64,000 nt of DNA from Alcanivorax sp. (GTDB taxonomy: Bacteria; Pseudomonadota; Gammaproteobacteria; Pseudomonadales; Alcanivoracaceae). Positions 9,201 through 17,292 of this stretch are shown here, piece by piece. The notes below the pieces were generated by a model. The model ran no database searches. It was not told the DNA's origin and saw nothing but the letters and a program-made list of their open reading frames with translations. Both the position numbers and the translations under genes were made by a program. Each line of letters begins with the position of its first letter. The stretch's first letter is position 1. The stretch lies in the NCBI RefSeq assembly GCF_017794965.1, contig NZ_CP051240.1, positions 1,674,001 to 1,738,000 on the forward strand, given 5' to 3'.

Positions 9201-9967
9201 GCATCCGTGAGCTATTCGACCAGAAAGGCGTGGAAATCACCGCCGCCACCAGTGGCCAGGAAGCCCTGGAGGCACTGCGTGGCACGGTCTTCGATTGCAT
9301 GATTCTTGATCTGACCCTGCCGGATATGAGTGGTTTCGAACTGCTTGAAGTGATCAACACCAGTGATGATTACGACAGCGTTCCAGTGGTGATCTACACG
9401 GGCAAGGATCTGACTCGGGACGAGGAAGCGAAACTGCGCAAGTACGCGGACCGCATCATTCTCAAGACCGAGCGCTCCCACGAGCGACTGTTGAACGAAG
9501 CTTCCCTGTTTCTGCACTGGCTGGAATCCACCCTGCCGGGCACTCGCACTGCGGCCCCCAAGGATGCGTCCATCGAGCACCGGGATGACATTTTCGAAGG
9601 CAAGCAGCTACTGCTGGTGGACGATGACATGCGCAACATTTATGCCTTGTCCGCACAACTGGAAGAACTGGGCTTCGAAATCACCATTGCCAATAACGGC
9701 AAGGAAGCGCTTTCCGCGCTGGATGAGAACCCGGCCATGGACATTGTCCTCATGGATATCATGATGCCCGAGATGGATGGTTATGAAGCCATGGGCTTAA
9801 TACGCGAGCAAAGCCGGTTCAAGAAACTCCCCATGCTTGCCCTGACCGCCAAGGCCATGAAGGATGACAGAGCCAAGTGCATAGAAGCAGGCGCCAATGA
9901 TTACTGCTCCAAACCCATTGATATGGCAAAGCTGACATCGCTGCTGCGCGTCTGGCTGCACAAATAA
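6293..9967 (+). CDS. Chemoreceptor-like hybrid sensor histidine kinase with three receiver domains
   Basis: A 1224-residue membrane kinase. A TM helix (about 13-35), a helical periplasmic domain of about 150 residues like the four-helix-bundle sensor of chemoreceptors, and a second TM helix (about 187-208) are followed by HAMP (about 205-260) and GAF (about 280-425). A long coiled coil (about 430-555) repeats the pattern QEELxxxNEELE. The HisKA domain has His562 in MSHELRTPLNS. The HATPase region carries an N box (NLLSNALKFTD) and the G boxes DTGAGIP and GGTGLGL. Three receivers follow, with phospho-acceptor Asp884, Asp1006 and Asp1155. It is the first gene of an operon with CheR, CheB and two more receivers, so the Glu/Gln-rich coiled coil may be the methylation target (inference). 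It is not a plain GacS/BarA, which lacks this GAF plus coiled-coil layout. Confidence 0.9.
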   Translation: MNWFQNLSVRLKILSVAGLGIALFVVYAAYSYYIAETNIDHLERIEDQDLPVLELVNANNVDFIAIGESFIAAITQADPDLLQEALDRADKFSDRLEDIRRTDPQLSAAVGELKQNFEDYIDAANSLARGLINETAADEDLYQRITHVRELQNSYEQAQKSFENQRYEAFRETLNTSRSDNQGTQKIGLFLGLVAFSALALIALRVTRAITLPLEGAVTAADNIADGKWDTPIESSARDETGKLLFAIRKMRDALVKRHQEDRRQETVKNHLAELNSRMRGDMNYEQLGNNMLSFLVPVLDAQVGAFYSFNPDTQRLALSSSYAMQRRKHLGNDFGLGESLVGQCALERKTILLEQVPEGYISISSGTGAGEARNVVVMPIIHEDELKGVLEIGAFRQFGDEDLAFLDQCSEVIAISVSSALSRMRLAEMLEQTREQALELEKQKEEMAQVNNDLEEQAMELSASESRLQQQQEELKAINEELESQTQALRASEESLQAQQEELRVTNEELEAQARLLTEQKSEMAQKNDELELLHHELEDKIRELELSSKYKSEFLSTMSHELRTPLNSILILSNALGQNKKGNLEDKQVEHAQVIHSAGSDLLSLINDILDISKIEEGKMDVVIDDLSPMELGDHFRRHFAHVAENRGLDFHVNVGEDVPAHFYTDRQRLEQIIKNLLSNALKFTDQGSVTLSIVRPESSDPLPRHLTADKTVKLAVTDTGAGIPAEKQKLIFEAFQQADGTTSRKYGGTGLGLTISRELARLLGGEIGLHSDGEGQGATFFLYLPEGSPDAVEVVEQDGNDDGDIGINAEAHTAAMVPEQAGDDDFVVREKTVLIVEDDEEFGGVLMELAADYGLEGHICHDGEAGLEYASHYRPSAIILDIGLPGIDGWEVMEKLKADPRTKDIPVHFLSGRDERKKALDLGALDLLTKPVNQQDILAAFAKIEGAIETNVRRLLVVEDSEIQHESIRELFDQKGVEITAATSGQEALEALRGTVFDCMILDLTLPDMSGFELLEVINTSDDYDSVPVVIYTGKDLTRDEEAKLRKYADRIILKTERSHERLLNEASLFLHWLESTLPGTRTAAPKDASIEHRDDIFEGKQLLLVDDDMRNIYALSAQLEELGFEITIANNGKEALSALDENPAMDIVLMDIMMPEMDGYEAMGLIREQSRFKKLPMLALTAKAMKDDRAKCIEAGANDYCSKPIDMAKLTSLLRVWLHK

Positions 9968-9984
9968 GAACCCGGAGAAGGTGA

Positions 9985-10845
9985 ATGGCGGAGTCATTTC
10001 CGATTGATGATGATGAGATCGATGTGGAAGACATCGAGATCCGCTTGCTGTTGGAAGCGATTTTCCAGATGTACGGCTATGATTTCCGCTCCTACAGCAA
10101 GGCCTCCATCCGGCGAAGGATCATGCACCGCCTGGGCATGTCCAACTTTGCCAGCATCATGGAGATGACAGACAAGGTCCTCAGAGATCGCCGCTTTTTT
10201 GTGACCCTGCTCAACGACCTGACGGTGAACGTGACCGAGATGTACCGGGACCCGGAGTTCTACCGTGCGTTCCGTGAAGATGTGGTTCCCGTCCTCAAGA
10301 CCTATCCATTCATCAAGATTTGGCATGCCGGGTGCTCCACCGGAGAAGAAATCTACTCCATGGCCATTCTTCTGGAAGAGGAGGGGTTGTACGATCGTGC
10401 AATGATTTATGCGACGGACATTGACAAGAATGTTCTCGCTGCAGCCAAGAAAGGCATTTACTCCATCGAAGCAGTGAAGCAATACGGCGACAATTACCGG
10501 CGGGCAGGCGGGAGGCACTCCCTATCTGACTATTTTACGGCCCGTTATGACAGCGTCATCATGGACCAGCGGCTCAAACGCAATATAGTGTTTGCGGATC
10601 ATGATCTGGCCACGGACCAGGTATTTGGCGAGATGCACGTGATTCTCTGTCGCAATGTACTGATCTATTTTGACCGGGCACTGCAGGAACGCGTGATACG
10701 GCTATTTGTCGACAGTCTGGATATGGGGGGGTACCTCTGTCTTGGTACCAAGGAAAGTTTGAAGTTTACTGGCCAGGAAGAGGCCTTTGACATGATTAAC
10801 CCGTCGCTGAGAATCTTCAGAAAGCGACAGATTCGACACTCCTGA
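9985..10845 (+). CDS. CheR-type protein-glutamate methyltransferase
   Basis: A 286-residue SAM-dependent methyltransferase. The N-terminal helical domain (IEIRLLLEAIFQMYGYDFRS, residues about 17-36, then SIRRRIMHRL) matches CheR-N. The SAM-binding motif is KIWHAGCSTGEEIYSMAILL (about 111-130). ATDID and ILCRNVLIYFD are the later CheR catalytic-domain motifs. CheR normally methylates glutamates in chemoreceptor helices. No chemoreceptor, CheA or CheW is present here, so the likely substrate is the hybrid kinase encoded 17 nt upstream. A GGAGAAGGTGA ribosome site supports the ATG at 9985. Confidence 0.92.
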   Translation: MAESFPIDDDEIDVEDIEIRLLLEAIFQMYGYDFRSYSKASIRRRIMHRLGMSNFASIMEMTDKVLRDRRFFVTLLNDLTVNVTEMYRDPEFYRAFREDVVPVLKTYPFIKIWHAGCSTGEEIYSMAILLEEEGLYDRAMIYATDIDKNVLAAAKKGIYSIEAVKQYGDNYRRAGGRHSLSDYFTARYDSVIMDQRLKRNIVFADHDLATDQVFGEMHVILCRNVLIYFDRALQERVIRLFVDSLDMGGYLCLGTKESLKFTGQEEAFDMINPSLRIFRKRQIRHS

Positions 10846-10865
10846 CGATTGATTAGAGAATTTTG

Positions 10866-11348
10866 ATGATTGAGCAGAAGCTGCTGTTAGTCGACGATCA
10901 ACCCGCGAATCTGGTTTCCCTTGAGGCGGTACTGGAAGGGGAGGGGCGTACCCTGATCAAGGCTCATTCTGGCCAGGAAGCACTGAAGGTGCTGCTCAAG
11001 GAAGACATTGCACTGGTATTGCTGGATGTGCAGATGCCGGGCATGGATGGCTTTGAAGTGGCTGAGCTGATGCGTCAGCGAAAAGATACCCAGACCATAC
11101 CGATTATTTTTGTTACCGCCATCAGCAAGGAAAAGAAATACGTCTTCAAGGGTTATCAGGCGGGGGCGGTGGATTATCTTTTCAAACCCCTGGATCCGCT
11201 GATCCTGAAAAGCAAGGTGGATTTCTTCCTCGGGCTGGATCGTCAACGTCGCGAATTGCAGGAAAAGCTCAAGCAGGCACAAGCACACCGCGCTGCCTAT
11301 GAAGCCGGTAAAGCAGGCCGTGACGGAGGTGAAGGCAGTAATTCGTGA
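10866..11348 (+). CDS. Stand-alone receiver-domain response regulator
   Basis: A 160-residue single receiver with DD10-11, phospho-acceptor Asp54 in LVLLDVQMPGMDGF, Thr in FVTAIS and Lys in YLFKPLDP. A charged helical tail (about 125-160) follows. There is no output domain, so it probably passes phosphate or acts by protein contact. I use the ATG at 10866; a TTG sits one codon before it. Its receiver is very similar to that of the receiver-PAS-PilZ protein two genes on, including the shared strings DGFEVAELMRQ, IPIIFVTAISKE and GAVDYLFKP, which points to tandem duplication. Confidence 0.9.
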   Translation: MIEQKLLLVDDQPANLVSLEAVLEGEGRTLIKAHSGQEALKVLLKEDIALVLLDVQMPGMDGFEVAELMRQRKDTQTIPIIFVTAISKEKKYVFKGYQAGAVDYLFKPLDPLILKSKVDFFLGLDRQRRELQEKLKQAQAHRAAYEAGKAGRDGGEGSNS

Positions 11349-11356
11349 GGGAAAAC

Positions 11357-11929
11357 ATGGGGCCAGTGAAGGCTGTTGTCATGGGAGCATCCTGGGGAGG
11401 GCTGAATGCCTATACCCAGATACTGGCGGCACTGCCAGCAGACTTCCCGGCGGCAGTGCTACTGGTCCAGCACCAACATGCCAGTTCAGAGAACCGGCTG
11501 CCCTGGTTGCTTGGCAGGTATTGCTCTCTCCCGGTGATCGCACCGGATGACAAGGAGCCCATTCTTGGCGGCCATGTCTATGTGGCTCCGCCGGGCTACC
11601 ATATGCTGGTAGATCAGGGCGAAACAGTGGCATTCTCTGTCGCTCGGCCTGTACATTATTCACGGCCGTCGGTAGATGAACTTTTTTATTCTGCTGGCGT
11701 GGTTTATGGCGACCGTCTGGCCGCCGTGATTCTCACAGGGGCCAATGAAGATGGTGCCGCAGGAATGGAATATATCCATCGGCGCGGAGGCTTTACCATC
11801 GCTCAGTCTCCGGTCAGTTCAGAAGCACCCACGATGCCCGAAGCGGCAATAAAAACAGGTGCAATTTCAAAGGTCCTCGATCTGGAACAGATCGGTCCTT
11901 ATTTGGCGGAAAGGTTGCAGGGTAGTTAA
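11357..11929 (+). CDS. Stand-alone CheB-type methylesterase domain
   Basis: A 190-residue protein made only of the CheB catalytic domain, without the usual N-terminal receiver. The catalytic triad is visible as Ser12 in VMGASWGGL, His39 in LLVQHQHAS and Asp132 in LTGANEDGAAGM. CheB demethylates or deamidates receptor glutamates/glutamines and opposes CheR, whose gene is two places upstream. The ATG at 11357 has AGGGA in front and is preferred over the GTG at 11345 that overlaps the previous stop. Regulation presumably comes through the separate receivers on either side, since its own receiver is missing (inference). Confidence 0.9.
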   Translation: MGPVKAVVMGASWGGLNAYTQILAALPADFPAAVLLVQHQHASSENRLPWLLGRYCSLPVIAPDDKEPILGGHVYVAPPGYHMLVDQGETVAFSVARPVHYSRPSVDELFYSAGVVYGDRLAAVILTGANEDGAAGMEYIHRRGGFTIAQSPVSSEAPTMPEAAIKTGAISKVLDLEQIGPYLAERLQGS

Positions 11930-11933
11930 TGCA

Positions 11934-13070
11934 ATGAAGCAGAATATTCTGGTTGTGGATGACCATAGGGAAAACCTGATAGCGCTAGAAGCAATTCTGG
12001 AAGGGGATAGCCGTAATCTGGTCATGGCCCAGTCCGGTAATGAAGCCCTGAATCTTGCGCTCAAGCATGATTTTGCTCTGGCACTGCTGGATGTGCAGAT
12101 GCCGGACATGGATGGTTTTGAAGTCGCAGAGCTGATGCGACAGAACAAGAAGACCCGCAATATCCCCATCATCTTCGTCACCGCTATTTCCAAGGAACAG
12201 AAATACGTGTTCCGGGGCTATGAGTGCGGGGCAGTGGATTACCTGTTCAAGCCCATTGACCAGAAAATCCTCGAAGCCAAGGTCAACGTTTTTCTTGAAC
12301 TGGATATGCAACGCCGAAAGTTGCAGAAGGCTGTCGTCCAGATGAAGCGCCTCAAGGACGAAAACGAACGTCTTCTGCATGCTCTCGGCGAGGCCCTGGT
12401 GGGCGCCAATGCCCGGGGGCAGATTACTTTCTGTAACGAAGCGGCTTGCGCCTTGATCAATCGTGACCGTGACAGCCTGGTGGGCCAGGATATCTCTGCC
12501 TTGTTGTTCAATGATGATGCGGGCAAGCAACGCTGGCAGTGGAAGGACAATCCTCTGCGTCTTGCCTGCGAAAAAGGGGAAGGGTGGAAGAACGAACACT
12601 CCCTCTATGCAGATGATGGCAACGGTCTGGTCTCCCTAGCATTGCGTGCCAATGCTATCAACGATGACAACGGCGACTTTACCGGCGTCATTGTGGTGGT
12701 TCGGCAGGCTGAGGATGAGAACGACGTTCGGGACAGTCGCAAAGACCATCGCCGCCACCCACGCAAGAAATTGTTCCGGGAAATGGTGGTGTTCGATCGC
12801 AGCACCGGTGGTAATGTGGGCCGCCTGATGAATTTGAGCCCGGATGGTTTCAAGCTGTTTGCCCGTCGAGATATCAAACCCGGTGAACAGCTCCATCTGG
12901 GCATGGTGCTCCCTGACCAGATTGCCGGCGTTAACACAATCAGCTTTGATGCGAAGTCCGTCTGGTGTGAGAATCTGGACGCCCCCGGGGAATTTCAGGC
13001 CGGATTCCAGTTTGTGGACCTGAACCCGGTGACCCGGCAAGTGATTGAGAACCTGATGGACAAGTATTGA
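11934..13070 (+). CDS. Receiver-PAS-PilZ response regulator
   Basis: A 378-residue protein. The receiver (about 1-125) has DD9-10, Asp53 in LALLDVQMPDMDGF and Lys in YLFKPID. A linker helix is followed by a PAS-like domain (about 145-245, LVGANARGQITFCNEAACALI). A PilZ-like C-terminal domain (about 270-375) shows the c-di-GMP-binding signature RRHPR (R-x3-R) and, after a gap, NLSPDG (N-x-S-x2-G). It therefore probably joins phosphorelay input to c-di-GMP binding. The ATG at 11934 starts the DDH-type receiver cleanly. Its TGA ends 2 nt before the gspE ATG, which places the sensory module and the secretion genes in one transcription unit unless an internal promoter exists. Confidence 0.88.
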   Translation: MKQNILVVDDHRENLIALEAILEGDSRNLVMAQSGNEALNLALKHDFALALLDVQMPDMDGFEVAELMRQNKKTRNIPIIFVTAISKEQKYVFRGYECGAVDYLFKPIDQKILEAKVNVFLELDMQRRKLQKAVVQMKRLKDENERLLHALGEALVGANARGQITFCNEAACALINRDRDSLVGQDISALLFNDDAGKQRWQWKDNPLRLACEKGEGWKNEHSLYADDGNGLVSLALRANAINDDNGDFTGVIVVVRQAEDENDVRDSRKDHRRHPRKKLFREMVVFDRSTGGNVGRLMNLSPDGFKLFARRDIKPGEQLHLGMVLPDQIAGVNTISFDAKSVWCENLDAPGEFQAGFQFVDLNPVTRQVIENLMDKY

Positions 13071-13072
13071 AC

Positions 13073-14575
13073 ATGACGGATCACGCGCAACACAATGAAG
13101 AACAAGCCCTGGCGCCGTATTTGTTGCCCTACGGCTTTGCCCGTCGCTTTGGCGTACTGCTGCGTGAACGTGAAGGCAGCCGGGAGCTTTGCTACCGGGA
13201 TGATTTGCCGGTATCCGCCCTGAGTGAGGTGCAGCGGAAGATTGGCACCTTGCCAAAACTGGTAGCCATGGACGATGCCGGGTTTACCGCCGCCATGGCA
13301 CTGGCCTATGAGCAGCAGCGGGGGGCCGCCGCTGAAGCCGCCGATGATCTTGAAGGCCTGGATCTGGCCAGCCTGGCCGATTCTCTGCCGGAAACCTCAG
13401 ACTTGTTGGAGCAAGAGGATGATGCGCCCATCATTCGTCTGATTAACGCGCTGCTCCAGGAAGCTATTCGTGAGGATGCCTCTGATATCCACATTGAAAC
13501 CTTCGAGCGCAAACTGGTAGTGCGTCTGCGCGTGGATGGGGTTCTCAGGGAGGTTCTTGCACCGAAACGGGAGCTGGCCCCCTTGCTGGTATCCCGAATC
13601 AAGGTAATGGCCCGCCTGGATATTGCCGAAAAACGGATTCCCCAGGATGGCCGTATTTCCCTGCGTATTGGCGGGCGGGATGTGGACGTGCGGGTTTCCA
13701 CCATGCCGTCCAGTAACGGTGAGCGGGTAGTGCTGCGTCTGCTGGACAAGCAGGCAGGGCGCCTGGACCTTGCCCACCTGGGTATGGAAGAGCAGAACGA
13801 CAAATTGATGCGTGAGCTGATCAGCAAGCCCCACGGCATCATTCTGGTCACCGGGCCTACTGGTTCGGGGAAGACCACCACACTGTATGCGTCGCTGACC
13901 GAGCTCAACGACAGTTCCCGCAATATTCTCACGGTGGAAGACCCCATCGAATACCAGCTGGAGGGTATTGGCCAGACCCAGGTAAACAGCAAGGTGGACA
14001 TGACCTTTGCCCGAGGTCTGCGTGCCATCTTGCGCCAGGATCCTGATGTGGTAATGGTGGGTGAGATCCGCGATCTGGAAACCGCGGAAATTGCGGTTCA
14101 GGCCTCTCTGACCGGGCACCTGGTTCTGTCCACCCTGCATACCAACACCGCCGTTGGGGCGGTGACCCGTCTTCAGGATATGGGGATTGAGCCTTTCCTG
14201 CTGTCCAGCTCCTTGCTTGGGGCCCTGGCACAGCGTCTGGTGCGGGTTCTGTGTGATGATTGCAAAACGCCTTATCAAGCCTCTGCCAGTGAATTACGCA
14301 TGATGGGCCTGCCTGAAGACCAGTCTCATACCCTGTATCACCCCAATGGTTGCGAACATTGTAATAACCAGGGGTACCGGGGCCGTACCGGTATCTACGA
14401 GCTGGTGTTGATTGATGAAACCATGCGGCAGCTGATTCACGATCAGGCAGGGGAACTGGCGCTTACCCGTCATGCCCGCAGCCTGACCGGCAGCATTCGT
14501 GAAGATGGCTGGCGCAAGGTACTGGCAGGTCACACCAGTGTGGAAGAAGTGCTGCGCGTAACCCGCGAAGACTGA
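13073..14575 (+). CDS. gspE: Type II secretion ATPase GspE
   Basis: A 500-residue secretion ATPase that powers pseudopilus assembly from the cytoplasmic face. Walker A is GPTGSGKT (residues 261-268). The Asp box reads ILTVEDPIEYQL, and Walker B/His box is DPDVVMVGEIRD...LVLSTLHTN. The zinc-binding tetracysteine is Cys394, Cys397, Cys427 and Cys430. The N-terminal domain contacts GspL. The start is the ATG at 13073; a TTG two codons earlier overlaps the previous stop. The next gene, gspF, follows after 14 nt. Confidence 0.95.
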   Translation: MTDHAQHNEEQALAPYLLPYGFARRFGVLLREREGSRELCYRDDLPVSALSEVQRKIGTLPKLVAMDDAGFTAAMALAYEQQRGAAAEAADDLEGLDLASLADSLPETSDLLEQEDDAPIIRLINALLQEAIREDASDIHIETFERKLVVRLRVDGVLREVLAPKRELAPLLVSRIKVMARLDIAEKRIPQDGRISLRIGGRDVDVRVSTMPSSNGERVVLRLLDKQAGRLDLAHLGMEEQNDKLMRELISKPHGIILVTGPTGSGKTTTLYASLTELNDSSRNILTVEDPIEYQLEGIGQTQVNSKVDMTFARGLRAILRQDPDVVMVGEIRDLETAEIAVQASLTGHLVLSTLHTNTAVGAVTRLQDMGIEPFLLSSSLLGALAQRLVRVLCDDCKTPYQASASELRMMGLPEDQSHTLYHPNGCEHCNNQGYRGRTGIYELVLIDETMRQLIHDQAGELALTRHARSLTGSIREDGWRKVLAGHTSVEEVLRVTRED

Positions 14576-14589
14576 CGGGACAACTCCTT

Positions 14590-15810
14590 ATGCCAGCTTT
14601 TGAGTATCGCTCCCTCGACCACAAGGGCAAGATCCGCAAGGGAACCCTGGAGGCTGACAGTGCCCGGCTGGTGCGCCAGCAGCTCCGCGACAAGGGCTGG
14701 GTGCCCATCGAGGTGAATGAAACCCGGGATACCGATACGGAAGGCGGTATCCGGCTGTTTTCTGCTTCAGGCAAGCTGAAGGGCGCTGAACAGGCCCTGG
14801 TGACCCGTCAGCTTGCCACACTGCTCAAATCCGGCTTGCCGGTGGAGCAGGCGCTTTCTGCGGTAGCCAAGCAGGCGGCCAACGACCGCATCGAACGGAT
14901 CATGCTTGCCGTTCGCGCCAAGGTCCGTGAGGGCTACAGTCTGGCGAAAAGCTTCGAATCCTTTCCCCGAGCCTTCCCGGAGATGTACCGGGCGACGGTC
15001 TCTGCCGGCGAACAGAGCGGACACCTGGAGCAGGTTCTGGAGCAATTGGCGGATTATCTCGAGACCCGCCACGATACCGGCCGCTCGGTGGCCCAGGCGA
15101 TGATATACCCGGTGTTCATCATGGTGTTTGCCTCGGTTGTGATCGGGCTGATGATGACCTTCGTGGTGCCCAAACTGGTGGAGGTCTTTGAAGGTGGCAG
15201 TCAGGAATTGCCACTGTTGACCCGAATCGTCATGGTGCTCAGTGATTTCACCCGGGACTGGGGCTGGTTGGTGGTACTGGTGGTTATTCTGGCGATTATT
15301 GCCTTTGGCCGTGCCATGCAGGTTCCGATGTTCCGCATGAGGGTGCACCGCCGCCTGGCTGCAATGCCCCTGGTGGGCACCATGTTGCGCGCTTCCGACA
15401 GTGCGCGGTTGGCCAGTACACTGGGCATTCTTGGCCGTTCAGGGGTCCCCTTGGTGGATGCCCTGTTTATTGCGGCACAGGTGGTAGGCAACCTGGCCAT
15501 TCGCGATGCGGTGAAGCATGCTGCGGTGAAAGTTCGCGAAGGCGGCAATCTCAGTCGTGCCCTGGATGCCAGCGGCTATTTTCCCCCCATGCTGGTACAG
15601 ATGATTGCCAGTGGCGAGGCCAGTGGCGAACTTGATCACATGCTGACTCGGGCGGCGGACTATCAGGAACGGGAACTCACCAGCACGGTCAATACCATGG
15701 TGGGCCTGCTTGGCCCGATCATGCTGCTGGTGATGGCGGGAATCGTGGTTTTAATCGTGCTTTCGGTGATGATGCCGATCATGCAAATGAACAACATGTT
15801 AGGTGGATAA
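14590..15810 (+). CDS. gspF: Type II secretion inner-membrane protein GspF
   Basis: A 406-residue polytopic platform protein with two homologous GspF/PilC domains (about 70-195 and 270-400). Transmembrane segments lie near 172-195, 225-240 and 375-400. The opening MPAFEYRSLDHKGKIRKGTLEAD and the motif QVLEQLADYLE with a mirrored TRAADYQERE are characteristic of the family. It anchors GspE and the pseudopilus machinery. Confidence 0.95.
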   Translation: MPAFEYRSLDHKGKIRKGTLEADSARLVRQQLRDKGWVPIEVNETRDTDTEGGIRLFSASGKLKGAEQALVTRQLATLLKSGLPVEQALSAVAKQAANDRIERIMLAVRAKVREGYSLAKSFESFPRAFPEMYRATVSAGEQSGHLEQVLEQLADYLETRHDTGRSVAQAMIYPVFIMVFASVVIGLMMTFVVPKLVEVFEGGSQELPLLTRIVMVLSDFTRDWGWLVVLVVILAIIAFGRAMQVPMFRMRVHRRLAAMPLVGTMLRASDSARLASTLGILGRSGVPLVDALFIAAQVVGNLAIRDAVKHAAVKVREGGNLSRALDASGYFPPMLVQMIASGEASGELDHMLTRAADYQERELTSTVNTMVGLLGPIMLLVMAGIVVLIVLSVMMPIMQMNNMLGG

Positions 15811-15812
15811 CA

Positions 15813-16247
15813 ATGAAGACCCTGAAACATCGCAAGGCTATGACAGGTTTTACCCTGCTGGAAATCATGGTGGTGGTTGCCATTATTGGCCTGCTGGCCG
15901 CGGTGATCGTTCCCAATGTGATCGGCCAGGGCGAAGCGGCCAAGGTGGACCTCACCAAGGCCAACATGGGCAAAATTGTTCAACAGCTGGACCTGTACAA
16001 GTTCAATAACGGCAGCTACCCGACCACCGAAGAGGGGCTCAATGGGCTGGTTGAGCGTCCCGCCTCCGCCACCAAGTGGCCTGATGGTGGCTATTTGCCG
16101 AAGGTTCCCCAGGACCCGTGGAACAATGACTACATCTATCTGAGCCCGGGTGTGGATGGCCCCTTCGATCTCCTTTCCCTGGGCGCAGATGGTGCTGAAG
16201 GCGGTGAGGGCAGCGACGCCGACATCAACTGGCGTGACGTCCAGTAA
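15813..16247 (+). CDS. gspG: Major pseudopilin GspG
   Basis: A 144-residue class III-signal pseudopilin. The prepilin peptidase site is G12/F13 in MTGFTLLEIMVVVAIIGLLA, with Glu at +5. The calcium-binding and conserved C-terminal GspG features NGSYPTTEEGLNGLV and PQDPWNNDYIY are present. It forms the body of the pseudopilus. It starts 2 nt after the gspF stop. Confidence 0.96.
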   Translation: MKTLKHRKAMTGFTLLEIMVVVAIIGLLAAVIVPNVIGQGEAAKVDLTKANMGKIVQQLDLYKFNNGSYPTTEEGLNGLVERPASATKWPDGGYLPKVPQDPWNNDYIYLSPGVDGPFDLLSLGADGAEGGEGSDADINWRDVQ

Positions 16248-16249
16248 TC

Positions 16250-16909
16250 ATGCCTTTCCGGCTCCGTCAGGCAGGCTTCACACTGCTGGAAATTCTGGTG
16301 GTGGTAATGCTGATCGGCCTGCTCACTGCGGTGATTGCCAGTCAGGGTAACTGGACGCTCAGTGAGGACGGGCTGGACGAGGAGGCCGCACGGCTTTATG
16401 ACACCCTGGAGCTGCTCAACGAGCGAAGTCTGTTTTCGGGTCAACTATTGGCCTTGCGGCTGAAAAGCAATGGCTGGGTCCCTCTGGCCTATGATCGCAA
16501 TGAGCGTGACTTTCTTCCCATTGACGATGCTTCCCTCAAATCCCGCGCATTGGCAGCCAATCTGTCACTGGAATGGCAGGTGGATTCGCTGGAGGGTGAT
16601 CAGGTTTCCCTGTCCGATGTGGCCGAGAATCTGGTCAAGAAAGACGTGATGGCTGCACCAGAAGGGCTCAGTGATCAAGCCGATGAGGACGGAAGTGAAA
16701 CCCGCAGCGAGGATGAACGAGACGACCCCTTGCCCCAGGTATTCTTCTTTCCCAGTGGCGAAGTCACCCCCGTGACCCTGTCCATGCTCTCCAATGATGA
16801 TCTGGATCGCTTTCAGCGTTGGCAGATCAGTGCCCTGGGGCAGGTGTCTGACCCGGACAACGCTGACCAGGAAGACAACGAGGGCAGTGTCTTCGAGGAG
16901 GCGCGGTGA
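16250..16909 (+). CDS. gspH: Minor pseudopilin GspH
   Basis: A 219-residue prepilin-like protein with cleavage site G9/F10 in RQAGFTLLEILVVVMLIGLL. Later sequence includes LLNERSLFSGQLLALRLKSN and a C-terminal beta-rich part containing PQVFFFPSGEVTPVTL, as in GspH. It has an unusually long acidic stretch (about 125-165, rich in Asp and Glu) compared with typical GspH proteins of 160-190 residues. The gene lies between gspG and gspI. Confidence 0.9.
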   Translation: MPFRLRQAGFTLLEILVVVMLIGLLTAVIASQGNWTLSEDGLDEEAARLYDTLELLNERSLFSGQLLALRLKSNGWVPLAYDRNERDFLPIDDASLKSRALAANLSLEWQVDSLEGDQVSLSDVAENLVKKDVMAAPEGLSDQADEDGSETRSEDERDDPLPQVFFFPSGEVTPVTLSMLSNDDLDRFQRWQISALGQVSDPDNADQEDNEGSVFEEAR

Positions 16910-17292
16910 ACGGGCTGCAACGTAACCGCGGCTTCACTCTTCTGGAGGTGCTGGTCGCTGTATCCGTGCTGGCTCTGGTGATGGTGACCCTGGGCCAGAC
17001 CCTGGGCGCCAGTGCACGCGCCTATACCAATATCCACGATACCCATCTTGGCTTCCTGGTGGCCTCAGACAAGCTGGTGGAGATGCAGGTCTACCAGCAA
17101 TGGCCTCCCACCGGGCAGTCTGATACCGAGGTGACCCGTAATGGGCGCGATTGGTGGGTGGAAACCATTGTGTCCGAAGGGCCTTACGGGGATACCCGTC
17201 GTGTGGATATCAACGTGGGGCCATTGCGGGGGGACGTCAAGGAAGGGCTTACCTATCACCTGGCCAGTCTGATCGGGAAACCGGCCTCATGA
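16906..17292 (+). CDS. gspI: Minor pseudopilin GspI
   Basis: A 128-residue pseudopilin that starts at a GTG overlapping the gspH stop by 4 nt. The peptidase site is G9/F10 in NRGFTLLEVLVAVSVLALVM. The short length and the order H-I-J identify it as GspI, part of the I-J-K tip complex. Confidence 0.93.
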   Translation: MNGLQRNRGFTLLEVLVAVSVLALVMVTLGQTLGASARAYTNIHDTHLGFLVASDKLVEMQVYQQWPPTGQSDTEVTRNGRDWWVETIVSEGPYGDTRRVDINVGPLRGDVKEGLTYHLASLIGKPAS

